A DNA stretch of 64,000 nt. Origin: Nephrocerus scutellatus. Taxonomy: Eukaryota; Arthropoda; Insecta; Diptera; Pipunculidae. This document shows, in pieces, positions 23,248 through 35,900 of this stretch. Position numbers and translations under genes: made by a program. The stretch lies in NCBI GenBank assembly GCA_947095585.1, contig OX352763.1, positions 17,533,462-17,597,461 of the forward strand, in the 5' to 3' direction. Positions within the stretch are counted from its first letter, which is position 1; each line of letters begins with the position of its first letter. The notes beneath the pieces were generated by a model, which saw only the letters and a program-made list of their open reading frames with translations, was not told where the DNA came from and searched no databases.

Positions 23248-23919
23248 TTAAGCGGCTGTGTTAACTTCCTCGGCTATATGATTCGGTGGGACGTCCGCAG
23301 TAAGCGGAGCGATCGGTGTGCTTGCGGTGGTTGCTGTTGGTGGTGTGTTCGCCGTGACGGATGCATTTGGCGTTGCGGTTGCGACTGTGGCCATGGCACC
23401 ACCACCACCACCACCGCCACCACTGGTTGTGCTGACAACACGGGCTCCATAGGGAGCTCCTTGTAATTTACGAGCTTCGCGCTTCTGCTTTCTCTGTTGC
23501 ATGACTAGTCGCAGTTGGTCTAATTTGGATTTCGTCTTACTGTTGTCCAAGTCGACGCTGCATTTGTTGCACATAAACTCTCGCTCACGTTCGCCAGTTT
23601 CTGGTTTGATTCGATAGCGACAGGTGCAGGTTGTTCGATCATCAGTTGATTTGTGATGATGATGGTGATGATTATGATGCTGGTGGTGGTGGTGGCGACT
23701 CGAATCGCCTCCAGTTGCAGATGATAATGCAACTTGTGTGAACTTGTGTGAACTTGTGCCGCTTGCTGAAACTGCTGCATCATGGCATGTACACGACGAT
23801 GATGCCTTCTGATGTCCTGCTGCTGAAGATTCTGATTTTGAGAAATGACCAACACTGCATTCGCCGTTCGCTTTAGAACATTTTCCGCATGCCTCAGTTG
23901 ATTGGTGCTTTGCTGTTGT
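23248..23919 (-). CDS. stx: stx exon 4: Cys cluster, basic helix and C-terminus
   Basis: The exon follows a 66-nt intron (23985-23920) after TTTGCAG and is in phase 0 with exon 3. It encodes 223 residues and ends TAA at 23248. The order is a Ser/Cys-rich stretch, a His/Gln/Asn run, CTCRYR...CNKC (CxC and CxxC spaced by 16 residues, reminiscent of a metal site), the basic helix, an eight-Gly run and an Ala/Thr/Pro tail. In midnolin the C-terminal helix contacts the proteasome. The alternative minus frame (23520-23963) is a shadow. Confidence 0.9.
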   Translation of the reverse strand, partial: TTAKHQSTEACGKCSKANGECSVGHFSKSESSAAGHQKASSSCTCHDAAVSASGTSSHKFTQVALSSATGGDSSRHHHHQHHNHHHHHHKSTDDRTTCTCRYRIKPETGEREREFMCNKCSVDLDNSKTKSKLDQLRLVMQQRKQKREARKLQGAPYGARVVSTTSGGGGGGGGAMATVATATPNASVTANTPPTATTASTPIAPLTADVPPNHIAEEVNTAA

Positions 23920-26900
23920 CTGCAAAATGAGAAGGACAATAATAGAAAAATAGCTGGTAACAAAAATTGTATCCCTTCAACTTACCTGTGTGCTCCTCGA
24001 TGCTAACGAAGTGGATGGCGTCTCAAAGCTAATTCTGGTTCCCCGACTGTATTGTGGTGTCGCACTCAACAAATCATTTAGGATATGAATAACGGTTGAT
24101 ATATCGCGCTTCGGTCGTCCATATCTGTCCTGTAAGGCTGGATTTAAAGTGCCCGAAAATGTGCCAGAGTAAATTCCTTTGCCGTGGTTTTTCATCGATT
24201 CGATGACCGCACCTGAAGTGCTTTTCCTTGGTGTTTCCTCATTGCTCAGGTCGATTTTATTCGTGAACACCTCCTTGGAGAGTTTTCGAAGTGTTTGTGT
24301 AAGGTTCCTGGAGGCCTCTGCTAAGGTACGAGTATCGGTCACTGTAATACCAGAGTCATCCAATTCTATAGGAGTTGTTTGTACATCGGCTGAAGCTGCA
24401 GATTGCGATAATGTTGATGACGACGATGATGATGTCGAGGCAATTGAATCGTTGATATTATTTTCGCTCGTCATTGAAATGCCACTGTCGTTTCCATCAA
24501 GGCGACGTTGTTGGTGATGCTTTCCAGATGAATTGTGTTGGATTTTACGCAGCGCACTGCTGGATGTGCAATTACCACTTCCACTGCTACTACTCCTGCT
24601 ATGGCTATGGTGGTGATGGTGGTGATGATGGTGATGATGATGCCGATGCTTTGATTTGACAATCGGATTGTTCGCAGTTTTGTGCAATAACATTACTGAT
24701 GATGATGATGACGAAGTTGCAGCGCCACTGCTAACAACGCCTGCAACGGAATTATTAATTGCTTTTAAATTGGGCGTACTGGTGGTGATCATTGAACGGT
24801 CGCCGGCGGCATCGCTGCTGCTGATAAAACCGACGCTAGATGGAATTTCGGTGCGTGATTGACACGGATTTACCTCGCAGTTTTTGCTGCTGCTATTCAA
24901 ACGCGTACACAGGCACGACGTTAACTTAGCGGCAATCGGATCTTGGCAAAGGCCACTTCCGTTGCTTGTGGTGGCCGTCATATCAACTGAGCTGCTACTT
25001 GCAACTTTCGCATTCGTCCCATCGCTAGAATTGCGATCAACTGTGCCGTATTTGTGATTGGCATGATGACTACTACTGCTAATAGGAATGTTCTTAATTG
25101 AAGTTGTCTTAATGGGACTTGATACTAAGTTGGATAAGGATTTGATTGGCGATTGTTCCAGTAAAGCATCACTGCTGTGGTACGAAGATGCAGTTTCTGG
25201 AGTTGTGGATGATTTCACAGCTGATACAGTAGTAGTAGTAGTTCTAACAGAAGATGATAGTTGGCTATTTGTGCAGCAAGCTTTTGCTACTGTGGATTCA
25301 TGTTGTTGTTGCTTCTGCGACTCATTTACGGTGGCACAGTTGCCACAGTTGGTGTTCGTGATGCCTTTCGATTGCGTCAAGCTCGTAGGCACTTGTTGAT
25401 GTAGTTGAGGCGATGATTGCGCCTGTTGTTGTTGTTGTTGCTGCTGTCGGCTGCCACCACTTATAATTTCACTAATTGACGGATGCATTTTCGAAGGATG
25501 CGCCAGCGCTAAACTCTTGACTATATTCTGCAGGCTCTCGTAGTCGCGTTTTGATAAAAATGAACTCAAGTCACTGCTTTTTATCGAATTTCTAACTGAG
25601 GATGATGTTGATGATGATGATGAGGAACTACTTGTCGCTTGATTAGATGATGACGATCCTACTGCCGCTGCCAATGGTAGTCTTGCGGATAAATTTTCTA
25701 TACTTCGGACAAGATCATGGCGACGACTGGTTGTTGCCGCTGCCGGTGCATCTATGTCTAATTTCCTAGAAGCCGATGAATGATGATGATGATGGTGGTG
25801 TTTGCCGCTTCCGCTAGCGTTCAAATTTAACGGATGATTGCTGCCACTATTGCTGCTACTTGGTCCACTAGACGTCGCCGCTGATGAAGATGATCGACTG
25901 CTGCTGCTGCGTTGGCTCGAACGAGATCGCGATGAACCAGGGCTAGCTGGATTCACGGTGCTCAACTGCAATTGAATCAGCATCATGTGATCTCCCAAAC
26001 GCATGCTCAAATTTAATGGAGTTTTGCCACTGAGAAAATCATTAACCTGAGAGTCATTTAACGATTCCAGTGCTTGCATTACAGTATTTTCGGGACGTTG
26101 TGCCTAAAAGAATGGGAAATGGGAAAACAAAATAAAAATCAGTAAATTATAGTCGAAGATGTGTCACAGACGTTGATTAACTTAAAATTTTTAAATCAAT
26201 TATAGCTGCATTTTATTTGCCGAGCGAGTTCGGAATTCGAATGTCAAAACCAGCCAAAACCAGCCAAACAGCAGGTTTTCACAATTCCAAAGAAGGAATT
26301 CGACACTGCAATTGTTGTTGTTCCTCGGCAAATAAAATACGGCTTATATGATGAACTTGCAATGAATGGATAACAATGAAATTTGATGTAAAAATATTAG
26401 GTCTGTTGCCGTACTAAAAAAAAAAATGCGTAAAAATTGTTACTCATTTTGCCGATATTACTACAAAAGCGCTCAAAAAATCAATAAAAGAGAGAGGATA
26501 ATAGAGAGTACGTTTATTTCCCCTCCATGGCAATTTTACAAACGTTTATCACAAAAATTGCTGTGAGTAAATGTAAACAACTGTCAAAATAGAATCCGTT
26601 GCGACCGTTGCGTCCAATTCGGCGACGTATTCGTTGACGTATTCGTTGACGTTAAAACAAAGACGAGGTTGTCACCGTACACAGGTAAACAAAACGACAA
26701 AAACAAATGCTAAAATAAACTTTAAACTGCTGTAAGAAACCTGTCAAATAGAAATATTATAAGCTTTTGTTTCGCTCTCGTAACATATATATAGCATATG
26801 GGACACTTCTCAACGTGTCTGTTGCACACTTTACCACAACGGATGCATGGGATTCAATAGGATTGGCTCTTTACTAATGAGGGGTTTATTTGATTTTGCC

Positions 26901-29900
26901 TTCCTTTTTTGGCGCCAAGAGAAAATAAAATGTGGATTCGCACATTTTGTGTGTGCATTTGTGTCGAAATGGCCGCAAAAATCCGTACATGACAATGAGA
27001 ATGATAACAAAAGTTTTTATTTTTTAAAATTGTGTAACATATATAAACAAATCGAGTGCAATTTTGTGAACTTGAGTTCAGTATTTTAGCACTCAGGGTA
27101 ATTTATTCAGTCAAAAGAACGCCATATAACTGTGAATGTTGCATTATGGTGTAAGGTATTTTGACAGTTCCTGCACAGGATTTGTGGTTTAATGCGTTTC
27201 CGTACTTTTTTGTGTGTTTGGTCGCTGGAGAGATTTTTATTTTTTACTGCAAGTACGGGAACAGACCTATTATTACTACGTTTCCATGATTGAGTTAACG
27301 TAGGGTTCACTCAGGTTAATGTGCATAGAAATGCTAGAGTTAAGTTTCGTTAAACCAAATAAAACTCCACGAAACTAGAGCGGTTGATTTAGGTTTGGCT
27401 GATACTATTTCATTGGTAAGAAACTACAACGCATTTGTCAAATTAACTCTAATATGTCCATGTACTACGTGTCAATAAACGAGTAAACCCAGAGTTAAAT
27501 AAGGGTTAAGTGCATGGAAATGCTAATTAGAGTTTAGTTTCGTTAAACCCAAATAACCTCCACGTAGCTAGAGCGTCAGCCGCTGACTCAAAGTAAAGTT
27601 TGTCTGAATTTCATTTGTAAGGGAGCTCTCACAATTGAAAAACTTAACGTTTAAGACTTTTGGTTTGGCAAATTTTGCTCGTTATGTTGGAAATCCATAC
27701 AATCCTGTAATTCTTACGTATTAAGTTTATCCATTGTGAGAGCACAGTAAGAAACTACAACGCATCTGTCAAATTAACTCTACTCTGTGCATGGGAACGC
27801 TACGAATTAGCGCCGCAATGTTTTTAACTCGAAGAAACTTTTAGTCGACTTAAACCCTACTCTGTCCTCGTGGTATATGTTCATTGTCTTGTGTAGTTTC
27901 CTTTTTTACTACGTTAGCGAAACGGGAGAGAGAGCGATTTTTTACTACGTTAGCGAAACGGGAGAGAGAGCGACTAAATGTTAAAATCTGTTATTGAAAA
28001 AAGCACAGCGAAACAGCGATTGAGACTGGACGAACGTTTTTGTTTAAAATGCAATTGGTTAACAATGGATTAAGTTATTGGATCAAAGTTCAAGTTGTTA
28101 TCGCATCACCAGCAAAGGCCAAAGTTGCGCTTGAATTTATTAACAACAGACCAAGAAATGGTAATGCTGATTGAATGCAATGTCAAGTCCATACTGTTTC
28201 AACCACTCACAATATGTCTGCATTATCCAAAGTAGGTAAATGGATGGAATATGCTTGAACAGAAACTACTTGTACTTGTAGTAGAAAATCAACAAAACTT
28301 AAATGCTTTGGCAAACTAGTCAATCGGAAATAATTCGATAAATACGAAAACAAAAGTGAAAGTAGTTTAGTCACACCTTACGATATGACAAAAGTTAAAA
28401 TAAAAAAAGACCTCATCAGTGAAAAAAAAAGCTGTGGACATTATGAAAATCGGTATGCGTAGAACACATAGGCAGTGCATTTTTTGAAATTCAAAACATG
28501 TATTAATATCGGCTGTTGTCTAGGGTCATTTTTTTCTCAAGTACATAGTATATTGTATGGCAATATTTATGATTTAACTTTTTCTGGCATCCATTAAGCT
28601 GATGAATTACACACAACTGCACTTACTCTTTTAATCTGTAGTTATACTTCTTTTGAAATTTAAATGTACGTTCCTACAAATCAATCACAAAGTAAGGACG
28701 CTGGCCCTTATTGATTTTATTCCTTTCTTATGTACAGATTCCAATCAAATTTTAACTATTTGATGCAGAGGAAAAAATCCTTTCTTACGATATAAACTCG
28801 ATTTCGTTGTTGCGTTTCGTTTGTTCAGAAGAGACGCGTACATCAAATGGTATTATCAACTTAGTTCATGATACCCGCCCCAAACACAAGAACATAGCGT
28901 TCTACGCGCCTATTTTGTTTTTTAACTAAGACAGCTTGTATTTGAGACATCAATTTTTTTTATTTCGTTTTAAAGAAACATCGATGCTATTACGAGAAAT
29001 ATAATATTATTAAATCATATGGCGCCGTCTTGTTGAAACTATACATATAATTCATGTTAACCTCCTCTTTCATTTTATCCCCAAAAGTCGCCAATCAATA
29101 TAGTAATCAGATTACGCGTTACATACATTTTTTTACTTACAATATCATTTTCTTTTTAGAATTTAAATTAATTGTAGTTGAACCTTAGGTGAATGACTTC
29201 TTATCAATCGGACAAACGGTTTATATATATATATAGATATTGATAAGGAATCCTTGGAAAATTTATATTAAACAATTAAAAAGTAATTGTCCACTGATAA
29301 TTAGCCTGTGCAGGAATGCAGTGTCGTACGTTTCAATTTATTGCAAATCACACTACGTTTATCAAGAATACATAATATAAGGAGGTTATCGGATGTAGCT
29401 ACTATACTAGTGTCAGTATTTAAAAAAAATTCATATTATTATGAAAAGTAGTTAGTAGCGCATATAATAGAATTCGAACCCTAAGATAAATCGCAATGTA
29501 CATACTGCATACTAAACATAGTCATTGAATTAGAATTAAGCTCTTTTAAATAGCATACTTTTAGGCTGTAAGGTTTATTAGATTATTTGAAATGTAACGG
29601 ATTATTAAAAATTATTAATTTTTTTGAAAATTATAAGTTAAAATCATTATGTACTAGTCAAAAATCTAGTCAAACCGGTTTGTGCGGTTTGCCCGGTTTT
29701 TGTTAAAGAACATGATTGCACATGTAGTTTATTTTTAGAAGACGACTCATTACATATGAGTATAGTTAGTTGCAAATAAGGGAATGAGGCCACAATTTTC
29801 TGGGTATTTCTATCTATAAAATTGGAAGTTTCTGGAAACTTTTCAATGAGTATAAAAGGTGGCGTTCGCTGCAGAGCATTCATTAGTTATTTGGAATTGA

Positions 29901-32900
29901 ACCAGTCAAGTTGAAAAAGTTCTTGTAAAGAAATAATGCTACCACCTAAGGGAATTATAGTGAAATACAAGTGTTGTTGTAATAAGTGTTTTTGTGTACA
30001 TCTAAAGTTATCACCAATATAAATTGTGAACTTGTATTATTTTTACTGTTTGTTTATTAAAGTTGTAATTTATAATAAACTCCTTAACAAACTCAAACGA
30101 ACTCGAAAGCCTAAATTTCGTAACAATATCATTAATTCATTTTATTTGCTAAAAGAAATATTTAAAACATTTCATAAATGTTATCTACATCACTTGCACA
30201 TAAATAAAACAGAACTGGTCATAAAACGGAATCCAGTGGGACACATGATAAAAACATAGTATGAATTAGAATATCTATTTCAAAAACAACAACAAGTCGC
30301 ACTGCCTGTTGTGAAAACCAGCAACTCTCCAACGATGGTGAGTATTTTGTTTAAGTTCCTCAACTCATATCTGTGTGGAAGATGCTTCTCCTTAAACACA
30401 CCAGAGAAGGACACAGACAGAGAATGTGATTTTCTTATATTTTAACTCCCTGAATAACTTGCGCCAAGGCAATAAGGTGGGCTAAGATCCTTATTCCTCA
30501 CGTTTGTAGCCGGTTTCAATTTATTTCCTCAGAATTATCCCTGATTCATTGAAAAAAGCAACACGGAAAACGAACACGAAACTAAAACAACGCGAGTCCA
30601 ATGGACATGGTCAGGAAAAACTACAAAAAACCTTGACAAAAAAATATTACAAATAATGACGTACGCGAGCCTTTAAAATTCCTAGAAACTTTATTGAAAA
30701 ATTCAGTCCTTTAGGAATTAGTTGACGTCTTTCTTGAAGACCAACGGATTGAACGGAGTTAAAAAACCAGTACCTGACAAGGTTTGAGTCTCAATTATTG
30801 ACCATTTCCTCTTTTCTCCTCCTTTTCCTTAACGCTCACGCTGTGCCAAGCAATGCGATTCTATGGGCTGGACGCTTTACCCCACTGTTCCGGCTTAGCA
30901 GAAATCACTTACCAATAAAAAGAAATATTAAAAAGTGGTAAAAAATTAACAAAAATGTATCTCAAGAATACCATAGAGATGCGAGAATGTGTTAAAAAGC
31001 AATTATGATTACCGAAGCTCCGAAAGAAAGAAAGGCTCCACCGCCCTGCCACGGCACTGCAAAACTAAGTGAAAATAAAAAGAAAGAAACCACATTTTTG
31101 GTTTTCTGTTATACCAAGAGGGAAGGGGGAGGGGCGATGCTTACATATTCATATTCAAAAAATGAGACGAAAAAGAGAGTACCTAATAACAGAGCCACAC
31201 AAAACGACTTCGATAGAAGAAATTAAAAGAAAGTGAAAGTGCTGCGTGCTATCTTTTACGCACAAATTGCGTGTCTTTCATTTACAGTTTTTCCCAAAAA
31301 GAGTTTTGGGTTTTCTTTTTTTGGGCAGAGTTATGGATGAATAAGCTATCGATGTTCCGAATATGGATAGCAATCAACAGATAAAAGTAAGATAACACTT
31401 AATCTTAATGTCAGCGCGTGCGTGCGTGTGAGTAGTGGCACTTTCGCTGTGACTGTCAGACAGTGTCTGAGGCCACAATGTTAGACTATTAAGTATAAAA
31501 CTGTATGCCCCAAAAAACTCGGCTACGCTTTGCTGTGCCGCGCTGCACTCAATAAGCGGCTAATTATAAACGCCCCACTAACACTGTTTTCATTTCATGG
31601 CGGGAAGCTTTTTAAATGCTTTTATGAATCTCTTTTGTACCCGCTGAGCGAGTATGTGATTAGAAACTCTAGTATGACCCAAATTATGTGATAATCTGCT
31701 GCAACAAATTCAAAAAAAAAAGGCGCAGCGCCACTGATAATTTTGAAGCTTCGTGTTAAGTAATAAAAGTTGCAAGTAGAATAACAATTTAACAAACCTA
31801 CATCCCTACACACATATACTGCAATGGCAATAAAATTGAAGTACATTCAATTATATTGCCACTTCTTCTTATCACCTTTTGTCAGGCAGAAGATAGCGCA
31901 CAATGAAAGGCATTCGAAGACGTACAGTTAAATTAACTAACATTGTGTTTTTCTGATAAACAAAGTTGTGCAACGCGAACTGACAGAAAAGGTCAAGATT
32001 GTTAGTGTGACAACAGATGTCGCAATCATTAATTTACCCAAAAGCCAAGCTAAGAACCTATCTACAAACGACTTAAATAATCCACATAGATAGTTCTAGT
32101 AACATAACGTTACAAAGTAAGGGTAAGGTTGCAAGAGTGGAGCAAACCAACGCTCTATCTATGTATGTCACAAAGTGAATTTTTGAAAGGGAATCTGCAT
32201 AGTCGATCCTACACTTTACAGAGATCTATTGTGTCAAAGGCTTTATCCAACGGAAATCACCAACTCACTAATTAAATAGAGTGCGTCACTGGCGTTCAAC
32301 TATAATAGAACAAGGATCTGAGTTTTAAGGATCTTATCTTTCATCTAAACCACATCATAGCCAGGGACTGCAAAGGGTATGATGCTTCTTTTCACTGAGT
32401 CTTCTAAGCAGAGTCTTAACCACTCTGTATTGGATACAGGTTCAGCTTATTGAGATGGTATCTCAGGCACTAATGTCCCATTCAAAAACCCATTAAGCAC
32501 ATGCCCACAAGCATTCCTTGCGCAGTGAAAGAATTTCTTAATATACGAATATGGATAAAATAGTTGGATTGTGTAAAGAGATCTGTTGTGCTCTCCCATG
32601 AACGAATTTTGGACGTAACAATTGTCCAATTGACGCCACAAAAAGGCACCGTACCCACAAGAAGACAACTGCACCGACTCTACATCTTTGATCCGTCAGT
32701 GAATGTTGTCGCGTCAAATTGTCTCCTTCTTCGAGTTCACTGATAGAAAGAAAACTTGACACCGAAGGAGTAGTAAAAGCAAAGTCAGGGAATGCATGTA
32801 TCATACCTTCAGGTACTGTCTGCAGTATATTACAGTGCCCGTATGGTCTAGTCGCAAACCACCCAGATTCTCTGAATCGCACTGCACTGGACGTCGAAAC

Positions 32901-35900
32901 ATACTTGATAAATATGTCTGAGTTTCGGAGGTCAAAGCTAGGTATTTTAGATTTTTTAGTGAACAGTACCATTTCAATATTCCCTAAATTGACTCCAAGA
33001 CCGCAGCTGGTTGCTCAAGAGCTGACTTTGCCCAGGGCACTTTCCGTAGGTTCGCTGATTCGAGGAAGCTGCTGTCCTGATACGAGTAGCACCACTTCAT
33101 ATGCGTACGCGAATACCTTTGTCCTATTTTTATCAACTTTAAGTAGAATTTTATTAATTACCATTAGGCACAGTAATGGTGAGATGACCCCTCCTTGGGG
33201 AGTGCCTCTGGCGGCTAGTTTAGTAATATAACAACTGCCAAGGTTGAAATATTAAAAATCTACCTGATCATTCTCCTGAGTTTACTTAGATCTTCGCTAG
33301 AAGGGTGAAGTTTTTTGCCCCAAGAGATTGGGTTGATTTTTATAATAAAAAATTTTTTTTTCTAATTTCCATTTTATATTTTATTTAATATTTGTCGAAA
33401 GAGTGCGTCAGAATGTAGAAACTATATTATATATATAGAAATAACGATAAATGACATTTTACGACCATAAAAGCAACGAGCATTTAATTTTGTTTGTATT
33501 ATTATATAAACTTTTAATAACAACAACAATAAAACAACTTTTATGACGTTTAAGACTTTTATTAGCACGCGGTGCACACGACGCGAAAGGTAGATCATTT
33601 GGGTAGGAGTTGTGTGGTCGAGGACGTGACACTCATGTGACAGTTATTTGTCGTTCTAACAAAAGGTTTTTTGATTACATGGCAGATAAGTGTGTGTTCA
33701 TTGTTCACCCGCCACCACACACGAATACAGAAAATAAAACGTTTTATTTCAAAAAGAAAAACGTACTAAAAAATGTACACCATCACTTCCTCATCATTGT
33801 AATAGTCTGTACTCTGTAGTCATCTCATTCACTCAAATCAAGCGTAACACAGTTTCACTCAGCTCTGCCGCTCGTAAACAAACAAAAACTCTAAAAAAAA
33901 AAATCACCACCGTCCACCACACAGAGCACACACAGAGAAAAATTTAAATTTTTCGACCCGCAGCCCGCAGCCCGCAACCAACAACAACGTTTTTATTTTT
34001 AAAAGATCATACACATTACGAACGAGATCGAGAAATGCGTAAGCACCTACATAATTTGTATATATTTCGAGTGATACACACCGCTTAGTAATACACTGTG
34101 GTTCGCTAAATTAGAAGCACATCATTTTTGGAGATAAAATTGATATTTCTGCAGTCAGTAAAGAAAAAAAAACAAATAATGGGTTGTTTGTAGTTAATAC
34201 AAAATCAAATTTTAAAAAATATTTAGATAAAAGATAATAGTACATTAGAGACCTTTTTGCCAAACGGTCAGAATGCAGGATGCATTCAAATCGGTTCATA
34301 AGATTAGAAACACAAATGAATGAAAAAAATGCTGTTTTTGGTTTTTTATGAACATTAATTTTTTGTTTTTAATTCATACTCCAGATATAATTTTAAATAA
34401 TGAGTAGAACCACCTTTCTTCAAGATAATCTCAAAAATTCGATCTTAAGTGGAGTTGTACAATAATGAGGCCAAGTAATCGGGTGAAATCTCATTCCACC
34501 TTCTCATCGTATTGTTTTCAACACTCTCGTGTGACAGTTCCAGATATTTTCTATAATGTAAAGGATTGGCGAATACTGTGGCCATGGTAAAAGTTCAATC
34601 TTTTCACTGGCAACAAACGATTTAATAATGTGTATGTATAGGAGCTGATTCCAACAGCGCTTTGTAGCTATTTCCTGTCATTTGTGAGCTTTGTACCACT
34701 TAAGTCGGTCTTGTCTTTTTTTCTTAGTTCGTGAAAGTTAAAGTTATAGCTTGGCGGTTCATCTAAATTGAACTTTTTTCGTCAGAAAAGACTAGTTTTT
34801 TTTCTCCAGATATTCGAACTTTCTTCTTGTAGCACAACACAGGTCTTTCGCGAATTGTAAGCGTTGAATCTTTCGCGGAGCACTAATTGGTAGTTTTTTC
34901 TTCAGCTTTAGGCACTTGATAAGTTCGGCATTACAAATAACACACACCCCTTCTTGCTTCTCTGATTTTAGCTAACGAAACCGCTGAATTGGAGGCTAGT
35001 CTGATAATTTTTCCCGTAAATTTTCCGATCATTTAAATAACTGCCAACAGCGTGATCACTCCGAATAATCTAATTTTTTTTACACAGAACAAAACCTTTC
35101 TTTTTTACAAAATTTACTTTTTTATACATAGGGTGCCGTAAAAGTTTATAGAAAAACTAATAAAAAATTAAAAAAATTCATCAAAAATTGCTTTATTGCT
35201 TCACAAACAACGATATTAATTTGACTGCTTCTAATCTTATGAACCAATTCAAATGCATGCCATTCTGACTCATTAAAGTTTCATAAAACTACCGTAAGCT
35301 TGTTCTCTTAAAAGTTTGGAATTCACCAACGCATGCAACATGAACCCCTGTTTCTTTCACCACTTTGTTTTTTTTTTTTATCACCGTCATATAACGGGAG
35401 AAAGATAATTTTTACTTCTCAAAATTGCCTGCTACTAATCTAGCGAACCGCAGTGTACATAATTTGTAAATACTTCGAGTGATACATATCGCTTAGTAAT
35501 TTGAGTAACTATCTAGAGTAACTATGTTCGATTTGCTTCATCGTGAGGGGCGGCTAAGGTCCCAACTTGCGCGTAAAGACACAGTAAAGTATTTATTCAT
35601 AAATTGTATATAGGTACGTTAAGTTAACCATGTGATTGCATTTATCACTCCGACACAATTAGAAGCGCGGTCATTTAAAGAATTTCAATCAGGAAATCAG
35701 ACGCCGTAAGATGATTTGCATGTTATGTATAGTGGTGTTTATTATGCATATATACTTGCAGTATATGGGGAAAGAGATAGAGATAAATACTCTATTAATT
35801 ATTAGAATATAAATATTAGAAACATTTATGATTCCTGTAATATTTTATTAATTTTTAAATTAAAAAATCGTATCATCTTGAAAACGACTATATTCCTACT

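Noticed and set aside
29882..30337. Identity with hsr-omega
   Set aside because: Exon size and small ORF are reminiscent, but the ORF and splice-site sequences show no resemblance that I can support.
32719..33231. 170-residue plus frame as a gene
   Set aside because: Its complement encodes LINE reverse transcriptase motifs ([12 protein letters not shown]); the plus frame is a shadow.
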